From Bacillota bacterium (lineage in GTDB: Bacteria; Bacillota; Clostridia; Oscillospirales; Acutalibacteraceae), in contig JAEWRF010000035.1 of assembly GCA_023460155.1 (NCBI GenBank), positions 1-11,455 on the forward strand: a DNA stretch of 11,455 bases, in the 5' to 3' direction. The notes below the pieces were generated by a model that did no database searches, was not told the origin of the DNA, and was given only the letters and a program-made list of their open reading frames with translations. This document shows, in pieces, positions 6,537-11,455 of this stretch; positions within the stretch are counted from its first letter, which is position 1, and the number at the start of each line of letters is the position of its first letter. Both the position numbers and the translations under genes were made by a program.

Positions 6537-6566
6537 AAAAAAATCCCGACCGGTGACCCGGCCGGG
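6537..6566 (-). terminator. Intrinsic terminator of spoIIE
   Basis: On the minus strand CCCGGCCGG pairs with CCGGTCGGG (9 bp, one G-U) around a 4-nt loop and is followed by A and seven T (6537-6543). The G-U pair in this direction corresponds to an A-C mismatch on the other strand, so the hairpin is built for minus-strand RNA. It lies about 50 nt beyond the spoIIE stop. Confidence 0.85.
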
Positions 6567-6568
6567 TC

Positions 6569-6593
6569 CGGAGAGGCGCCTTACGCCTGTCCG
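6569..6593 (-). other. Second hairpin in the spoIIE 3' untranslated region
   Basis: CGGAGAGGCG (6569-6578) pairs with CGCCTGTCCG (6584-6593) through nine of ten positions around a 5-nt loop. It directly precedes the terminator hairpin on the spoIIE transcript, with only 2 bases between them and no T-run of its own. It may be a 3'-end stabiliser or an accessory terminator stem. Confidence 0.5.
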
Positions 6594-6617
6594 ATTATGA
6601 AAAAACTCCCAAAAAAG

Positions 6618-8948
6618 TCATTCCGGTTCCTGCGCCGACACCAGCATCGCCAGAACCGTGATGTCGTCGTCGTGACCGTCCCGCCGCCGCGCGATTGCCT
6701 GCGAAACGATGGTTTCCGCAAGTTCCTGCGGAATTTTTCCGTCCCATTTCTCCGCTTCCGTACAGATCCAGTCGCTCCCGGAGCTCAGCGCTCCGTCCGA
6801 CATCAGAAGGATCAGGTCTCCGGCCGCCACAGTCTCGGAAAATTTTGCGAAGCGGGTATCGTTCAGGATCCCGACCGGCAGACTGGGCGTGTCCACCAGG
6901 ACCGCGCGCCCCGACCGGCGGATTATGCTGACCGGTGCGCCGGCCTTCAGAAATTCCACACCCCCGCTGAAAAGATCCAGCGAAAGCAGATCCAGCGTGG
7001 AGAGGGATTCGTCGCCGGATTTGACCAGCAGCGCGGAGTTGACGATTTTCAGCGACGCGTCGAAGCCGATGCCGGCCCGCACCAGACGCCCCATGATCCC
7101 GCAGGCCATGGCTCCGTCCACGGCAGCGCGGCCTCCCGTCCCCATCCCGTCGCACACCACGGCGATCTGCCGCCCGTTGCCGTCGGAGAAGCTGTCCCAA
7201 CTGTCGCCGCAGAGCTGGCCGTTGCCGCAGACGTGCTGCGCACACCCGGTTTTGACCCGGAACGCCGGCATCTCGCTCACCTGAATGCGGCATTTGCCCC
7301 GCACCGAGCTGACGCACGGCTGCTGGAAAGTTCTCCCGCAGGCGCGGGAAATCTCATCGGTAAGCTCCGCGCGGTTCAGACGCGCGTATTCGACCGGCGC
7401 CGAAACAATTTCCACCGTCATCCGGCCGAACCGGTCCGTTCGGCAGCTGACGTCGTACGGCTGGATCCCCGCGAGGCGCAGAGCTTCCTCCACCTTCTGC
7501 GCCGCGGTGAAATCGAACCGCTCATACAGCTCCAGCTCTCCGGCCATTTCCTCCAGCATCCGGCTGGTGGTGTCGAACTGATCCGCCACCACGCTGCGCA
7601 CCTGCTGCGCCCGCTGCTCCGCGGCGTCTTTGACGACAAATTCGCCGTAGTTTCGGTTGACGGTCTCCTCCATCAGGCTCAGGCGGCTGCAGTGGGAAGC
7701 GAACGGGGCGCTGAAATCCTCGCGGGAAATGCATCCCTTTGCGCGCAGGCGCTCCGTCAGATCGTTGAAGGAATTCATGCTGTCGTTGAAATTCCGGTCC
7801 CAGCAATAGGTCTTCAGCCCGCAGCTTCGGCAGACCTCGTCCACCGCCTTATGGTACACCCCGGCGATATCCGGGGCGCAGGTGACGGAAAGCTTCCGGG
7901 AAACCTCCTCCACCGCGTCCGAAACGCTTCCCAGCGCCTTTGCGGCGTAATCCAGCTTCATGATGACGGTCCGGCGCAGACCCTCCGCGCGCGAGGAATC
8001 GTCGGTGCGGGAAAAGATGCCGACCAGAGGGCTTCCTATTTTAGCAGGGAGCACCACGTAAATCACCGTGGCCGCCATCACCTCATAGAGACCGTTGATC
8101 ACCTCGCTCCGGTTCCCGACCTGGAGCGAAGCCACCGTGTTGGAAATGACGAACGCGGCCGCCAGCGCAAGCCGGCCTAGGGGTGAAAACAGCCCCGCCA
8201 TCAGACCGCCGAGCGCGTAGGCGCCCGAAAGATAGCTCAGCCCCGATGTGGAAAGACTGAAAACGATCCCCGCCGTAATGCCCGCTACGCTGCCCCCGCT
8301 CACCCCGCCGTAGCGCGCCGCAAACAGAATGGCCAGAACCGCCAGAATCCGCCCCGCCGAGATGCCCCCCACCGAAAGCCCGGAAAAGGAAAGGAGCAGC
8401 ACTCCCACCGAAAACGACGCGCAGGTAATTTCCTGCGTGTTCCATTCCCCAAACCCCCGGCCGGAACCGGCGGCCCGGACCGTGCGGGAAATGAAATAGG
8501 CGACTCCCCCGGCCAGAAGCGATTCCGAAATGTAAAGGGCAGTCACCGACGTTCCGGAGCCGTTGACCGCCACAATGGCAATCGCAGTCGCCAGCAGCGG
8601 CAGAAAGGCTGCGACGGGCGCAAACCACGGATGCGAACGCAGCTTGATGAGGTCGTTGAGCGTCCACCGGATGGCCGCAGCGGCAAGCAAAGCCGCAATA
8701 TAATGGATGGGAATCACCGCTGCGGAGGGCAGCAGATACCCCGCCGTACTGCCCAGAATTACGCTCCACAACAGAGCATAGGGCATCGCGGCCACCGCCG
8801 CCACCCCGAACGGGGCATACTGCCCGAACACGAGCCCGCGCGCGCAGAGCAGACCGACCGTAAACCCGATCAGCTGCTCTGCCGCCGCCTTCGCGGGAGC
8901 TGCCGCAAATTCCGAGAACCGAACCCGCTGCGCCTTCGCCTTGGCCAT
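6618..8948 (-). CDS. spoIIE: Stage II sporulation protein E (membrane PP2C serine phosphatase)
   Basis: SpoIIE dephosphorylates the anti-anti-sigma factor SpoIIAA in the forespore, releasing sigma-F, and interacts with FtsZ at the polar septum. The 776 aa compare with 827 in B. subtilis. About 300 N-terminal residues are a multi-pass membrane region. A central regulatory part follows, with the cysteine group C373, C376 and C382 (CRSCGLKTYCW). The C-terminal PP2C domain starts near 565 with metal aspartates in GDS (D582), DGMGTG (D600), SDG (D718) and DDDIT (near D762). The D582-D600 spacing equals that of the B. subtilis enzyme. The residue before GDS is Cys where B. subtilis has Ser. The start at 8948 is preferred over the longer frame from 8996: it has a near-perfect ribosome site, and 8996 lies at or before the predicted transcription start. 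Transcribed alone. Confidence 0.95.
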   Translation of the reverse strand: MAKAKAQRVRFSEFAAAPAKAAAEQLIGFTVGLLCARGLVFGQYAPFGVAAVAAMPYALLWSVILGSTAGYLLPSAAVIPIHYIAALLAAAAIRWTLNDLIKLRSHPWFAPVAAFLPLLATAIAIVAVNGSGTSVTALYISESLLAGGVAYFISRTVRAAGSGRGFGEWNTQEITCASFSVGVLLLSFSGLSVGGISAGRILAVLAILFAARYGGVSGGSVAGITAGIVFSLSTSGLSYLSGAYALGGLMAGLFSPLGRLALAAAFVISNTVASLQVGNRSEVINGLYEVMAATVIYVVLPAKIGSPLVGIFSRTDDSSRAEGLRRTVIMKLDYAAKALGSVSDAVEEVSRKLSVTCAPDIAGVYHKAVDEVCRSCGLKTYCWDRNFNDSMNSFNDLTERLRAKGCISREDFSAPFASHCSRLSLMEETVNRNYGEFVVKDAAEQRAQQVRSVVADQFDTTSRMLEEMAGELELYERFDFTAAQKVEEALRLAGIQPYDVSCRTDRFGRMTVEIVSAPVEYARLNRAELTDEISRACGRTFQQPCVSSVRGKCRIQVSEMPAFRVKTGCAQHVCGNGQLCGDSWDSFSDGNGRQIAVVCDGMGTGGRAAVDGAMACGIMGRLVRAGIGFDASLKIVNSALLVKSGDESLSTLDLLSLDLFSGGVEFLKAGAPVSIIRRSGRAVLVDTPSLPVGILNDTRFAKFSETVAAGDLILLMSDGALSSGSDWICTEAEKWDGKIPQELAETIVSQAIARRRDGHDDDITVLAMLVSAQEPE

Positions 8949-8951
8949 AAA

Positions 8952-8960
8952 ATCACCGCC
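8952..8960 (-). promoter_or_regulatory. Ribosome binding site fixing the spoIIE start
   Basis: GGCGGTGAT on the minus strand matches eight of nine positions of GGAGGTGAT, the ideal complement of the 16S 3' end, and lies 3 nt before the ATG at 8948 (5 nt from its GGTG core). The in-frame ATG at 8996 has no comparable site. Confidence 0.75.
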
Positions 8961-8989
8961 ACAGAAAATTTTACCAGCTTGTCCAGAGA

Positions 8990-9019
8990 TTGACAAATTG
9001 ATTATACCATTCGTATTTT
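8990..9019 (+). promoter_or_regulatory. Weak plus-strand promoter candidate upstream of the aminotransferase
   Basis: An exact TTGACA (8990-8995) is followed after 18 bp by TATTTT (9014-9019, four of six). It points toward the aminotransferase and physically overlaps the spoIIE -10 on the opposite strand. The poor -10 and the better site at 9121-9129 make this a secondary candidate. Confidence 0.3.
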
Positions 9020-9033
9020 GTTCGGTTTGTCAT
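9001..9033 (-). promoter_or_regulatory. spoIIE promoter with 21-bp spacer and Spo0A-box-like sequences
   Basis: On the minus strand an exact TATAAT (9001-9006), preceded by TGG as in an extended -10, lies 21 bp from an ATGACA -35-like hexamer (9028-9033). The B. subtilis spoIIE promoter is sigma-A dependent, activated by Spo0A-P, and has a similarly long spacer. Near-matches to the Spo0A box TGNCGAA are TGACAAA (9026-9032, overlapping the -35) and two CGAA cores at 9021-9024 and 9010-9013, 11 bp apart. None is a perfect box. The start would be near 8994, giving a leader of about 46 nt. Confidence 0.6.
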
Positions 9034-9120
9034 AACATGGCGGAATATTTCATCGGATTTGATCGCATTCTTGAATATTTAAGCGGCCATGGTTTTTTTC
9101 TGTTCTCCCCGCGCATTCTG

Positions 9121-9129
9121 TGGTACAAT
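9121..9129 (+). promoter_or_regulatory. Extended -10 promoter of the aminotransferase-trpS operon
   Basis: TGGTACAAT is a TGN-type extended -10 with TACAAT (five of six). The -35 region (TGTTCT near 9101-9106) is poor, which extended -10 promoters tolerate. The start would fall near 9136, so the in-frame ATG at 9139 would be nearly leaderless, supporting the start at 9163. Confidence 0.55.
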
Positions 9130-9162
9130 AAAAGATAAATGATTGGAATACAGGAAAGGGCG

Positions 9163-10359
9163 ATGAAATTCATGGAATATCAATTTTCAGACCGCGTGAT
9201 GACGCTGAAGCCTTCCGCCATCCGGGAAATTTTCAAATATGCGGCGGATCCCGCGGTAATTTCGCTGTCCGCCGGCAATCCGGCCCCCGAAGCGTTCCCC
9301 TCGAAGGAAATCGGGGAGATTTCCGTTAAGCTGCTCGCGGAGCACCCCATCGACGTGCTGCAGTACAGCCTGACGGAGGGCTACACGCCCCTGCGGGACC
9401 ACCTAAAAGGGTACATGAAGAAGAAATACGGCGTCGGCGGCGATTCGGACGATATTCTGATTACAAGCGGCGCGCAGCAGGTCATGGACCTGACCATTAA
9501 AACTCTGGTGAACGAGGGCGATACCGTCATCTGCGAGGCGCCCAGCTTCATCGGCTCGCTGAACACGTTCCGCTCCTTCCGCGCCCGTCTCTGCGGCGTG
9601 CCGATGGAAAACGACGGCATGGACATGAACGCGCTGGAGAAGGCTCTCAAAGAGGAAAAGAACGTCAAGTTCATCTACACCATTCCGAATTTCCAGAACC
9701 CGACCGGAATCTGCATGAGCCTCGCAAAACGCAGGCAGATGTATGAGCTCGCAAAGCGGTACGGCGTGCTGATTCTGGAGGACAACCCCTACGGCGACCT
9801 CCGCTTTGCGGGAGAATCGATTCCCGCGATTAAATCGCTTGATACGGAGGGCATTGTCATCTACGCGGGCACCTGCTCGAAGGTGATTTCGCCCGGCCTG
9901 CGCGTCGGCTACGCCGTCGCACCGAAGCCCATCATAAACAAGATGGTCGTCTGCAAGCAGGGCGAGGACGTGCATACTACGGTATGGAGCCAGATGATCT
10001 GCCACGAATTCATGACCAAATACGATTATGAAGCGCATCTGCTGCGGCTCAAAGACATCTACCGCAAAAAATCGAAGGTTGCATCCGACGCGCTCGACCG
10101 GTACCTTACCCCGAAGATCAGCTACCTGCCCATCGAGGGCGGCCTGTTCTTCTGGTGCACTCTGCCGGAGGGGGTCGACATGCCCGATTTCTGCAAGCAG
10201 GCCGTGCTCAGCAAGGTCTGCGTCGTTCCCGGCAACGCTTTCCTGACCGATGAGAGCGCACCGTGCAGCTCGTTCCGCATCAACTACACAACCCCGACCG
10301 ATGAAAAGCTGGTAAAGGGAATTCAGATTCTCGGCTCTGTTGCCGACAAGCTATTATAA
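9163..10359 (+). CDS. PLP-dependent aminotransferase, class I/II fold (AadAT/ARO8-like)
   Basis: A 398-aa cytosolic fold-type I aminotransferase that transfers amino groups between an amino acid and a 2-oxo acid. Cofactor-site residues are clear: TSGAQQ (101-106), N179 in NFQNPTG, D207 and Y210 in EDNPYGD, the Schiff-base lysine K240 in GTCSKVISPGLRVGY, R247, and the carboxylate-binding R372 in SFRINY. The sequence resembles the 2-aminoadipate/aromatic aminotransferase group and the catalytic half of MocR regulators, but has no N-terminal winged-helix domain, so it is an enzyme. Substrate is uncertain (aromatic, branched-chain or 2-aminoadipate). The ATG at 9163 has AGGA (9152-9155) 7 nt upstream; 9172 is an alternative, and 9139 is unlikely because it sits at the predicted transcription start. 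It is followed 22 bp later by trpS in an apparent operon. Confidence 0.9.
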   Translation: MKFMEYQFSDRVMTLKPSAIREIFKYAADPAVISLSAGNPAPEAFPSKEIGEISVKLLAEHPIDVLQYSLTEGYTPLRDHLKGYMKKKYGVGGDSDDILITSGAQQVMDLTIKTLVNEGDTVICEAPSFIGSLNTFRSFRARLCGVPMENDGMDMNALEKALKEEKNVKFIYTIPNFQNPTGICMSLAKRRQMYELAKRYGVLILEDNPYGDLRFAGESIPAIKSLDTEGIVIYAGTCSKVISPGLRVGYAVAPKPIINKMVVCKQGEDVHTTVWSQMICHEFMTKYDYEAHLLRLKDIYRKKSKVASDALDRYLTPKISYLPIEGGLFFWCTLPEGVDMPDFCKQAVLSKVCVVPGNAFLTDESAPCSSFRINYTTPTDEKLVKGIQILGSVADKLL

Positions 10360-10381
10360 AAACTGCCTACGGAGGAAAACC

Positions 10382-11401
10382 ATGGAACCCGAAAAGACGG
10401 AAGAACCTAAAAAAATAGTATTCAGTGCGATTCAGCCGAGCGGAACCATTACGCTCGGCAACTACCTCGGCGCGCTGAAGAACTGGATTAAGCTGCAGGA
10501 CGACTTCGACTGCATTTACGCGCTGGCGGACCTGCACACCATCACCGTGCGGCAGGAGCCGTCTGTGTTCCGGCGTCATACGCTGGAAGCCTATGCGCTC
10601 CTGCTGGCCTGCGGAATCGACCCGGAGAAAAGCCCGTTCTTTATCCAGAGTCAGGTGCCGACCCATGCCCAGCTCGCATGGGTGCTGAACTGCTACACCC
10701 AGTTTGGGGAACTGCAGCGCATGACCCAGTTCAAGGATAAATCTGCGAAGCACCCGGACAACATCAACGCGGGCCTGTTCACCTACCCGAGCCTGATGGC
10801 CGCCGACATTCTGCTCTATCAGGCCGACCTTGTGCCGGTCGGTGTGGACCAGAAGCAGCACATCGAGCTGACGCGCAACATTGCGGACCGCTTCAACGGT
10901 CTGTACGGTCCGACCTTCAAGCTGCCCGACGGCTACATCCTCAAGGAGGGCGCGAAGATCATGTCCCTGCAGGAGCCGACCAAGAAGATGAGTAAATCCG
11001 ACACCAACGTGAACGCCTCGATCGCGGTGCTCGACAAGCCGGAGGATATCCTGCGCAAGTTCAAGCGCGCCGTCACCGACAGCGAAGCCTGCGTACGCTA
11101 TGCGGAGGGCAAAGACGGGGTCAACAACCTGATGGGCATTTACTCCTGCGTGACCGGCCGCACCTACGAGCAGATCGAAACGGAATTCGCGGGCAAGGGC
11201 TACGGCGATTTCAAGGTAGCCGTCGGCGAGGCCGTGGCAGAGCACCTGAGGCCGATCCGCGAAAAGTTCGACGACTATATGAAGAACAAGGATTATCTGG
11301 AGCAGTGCTACGCCGAGGGCGCACAGAAAGCGTATGCCATCTCTGTCCGCACATTGCGGAAGGTAATGAAAAAGGTGGGCTTTGTCCCGCCGAAGGCGTA
11401 A
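10382..11401 (+). CDS. trpS: Tryptophanyl-tRNA synthetase
   Basis: A 339-aa class Ic aminoacyl-tRNA synthetase that charges tRNA-Trp in the cytosol using ATP. The HIGH-type signature appears as PSGTITLGNY (19-28) and the KMSKS loop is exact (202-206). Other family segments are ADLHTIT (49-55), YPSLMAADILLYQADLVPVGVDQKQH (135-160) and the C-terminal anticodon-binding helices. Length is normal for bacterial TrpRS. The ATG at 10382 has GGAGG 6 nt upstream (10371-10375); an in-frame TTG at 10340 lies inside the aminotransferase gene and is rejected. The 22-bp gap and lack of an intervening terminator suggest cotranscription with the aminotransferase. No T-box precedes it, although many Bacillota trpS genes have one. 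A strong terminator follows. Confidence 0.97.
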   Translation: MEPEKTEEPKKIVFSAIQPSGTITLGNYLGALKNWIKLQDDFDCIYALADLHTITVRQEPSVFRRHTLEAYALLLACGIDPEKSPFFIQSQVPTHAQLAWVLNCYTQFGELQRMTQFKDKSAKHPDNINAGLFTYPSLMAADILLYQADLVPVGVDQKQHIELTRNIADRFNGLYGPTFKLPDGYILKEGAKIMSLQEPTKKMSKSDTNVNASIAVLDKPEDILRKFKRAVTDSEACVRYAEGKDGVNNLMGIYSCVTGRTYEQIETEFAGKGYGDFKVAVGEAVAEHLRPIREKFDDYMKNKDYLEQCYAEGAQKAYAISVRTLRKVMKKVGFVPPKA

Positions 11402-11413
11402 CAGAGCACGATA

Positions 11414-11452
11414 ACAGAAGGCCCCGGCAAAAGCCGGGGCCGTCTGTTTTTT
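11414..11452 (+). terminator. Intrinsic terminator of the aminotransferase-trpS operon
   Basis: GGCCCCGGC (11420-11428) pairs perfectly with GCCGGGGCC (11433-11441) around an AAAA loop. ACAGA (11414-11418) and TCTGT (11443-11447) extend the stem past one mismatch, and six T (11447-11452) follow. It starts about 12 nt after the trpS stop. Confidence 0.95.
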
Positions 11453-11455
11453 CTT

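Noticed and set aside
6597..8180. A 527-codon open frame on the plus strand opposite spoIIE
   Set aside because: It is the antisense shadow of the spoIIE coding sequence: high Arg/His/Pro/Ala content, no recognisable domain, no convincing ribosome site, and spoIIE on the other strand is unambiguous.
8949..8996. Sixteen-residue N-terminal extension of SpoIIE starting at 8996
   Set aside because: That ATG lies at or before the predicted transcription start near 8994 and lacks a ribosome site, whereas the start at 8948 has a near-perfect one.
10367..11245. A 292-codon minus-strand open frame opposite trpS
   Set aside because: Antisense shadow of trpS; no domain and no ribosome binding site.

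Overview
The window looks like chromosomal DNA from an endospore-forming, fairly GC-rich member of the Clostridia (Oscillospiraceae/Ruminococcaceae-like; this placement is inference). The main evidence is a full-length spoIIE on the minus strand, Gram-positive-style Shine-Dalgarno sites, and a Ser-rich lipoprotein of the Bacillota type. Gene starts were chosen from ribosome-binding sites and predicted promoters rather than from the longest open frame. I see no mobile elements, tRNA/rRNA genes, CRISPR arrays or broken genes.

Layout. Bases 1-149 hold the terminator of an upstream gene that lies outside the window. Next is a TatD-family metallohydrolase on the plus strand (150-929). It converges on a minus-strand lipoprotein gene (957-1637). 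Beyond a strong hairpin terminator (1706-1733) is a tightly packed four-gene minus-strand operon, transcribed from about 6366 or 6221 down to 1751. In transcription order it encodes a secreted TolC-like helical protein, a HlyD/MacA-type adaptor, a MacB-type ABC ATPase and a MacB/FtsX-type permease. Start and stop codons overlap or nearly touch at every junction, so the four products are probably made together as one export machine.

Upstream of that operon is about 490 bp without a gene (6128-6617). It holds two candidate promoters and several dyad-symmetric sequences that look like regulator sites. One promoter has a 19-bp spacer with a centred dyad, as in MerR-controlled promoters. The same region carries the tandem-hairpin terminator of spoIIE.

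spoIIE (6618-8948) is transcribed away from a PLP-dependent aminotransferase gene (9163-10359), which is followed 22 bp later by trpS (10382-11401) and a strong terminator. The 214-bp divergent region has an extended -10 promoter for the aminotransferase. Facing it is a spoIIE promoter with a 21-bp spacer and Spo0A-box-like sequences, resembling the known Bacillus subtilis arrangement.

The most interesting part is the tripartite-like MacA/MacB/TolC-type operon in what should be a single-membrane organism, together with its crowded control region. Housekeeping functions (TatD, TrpS) and the sporulation gene flank it.
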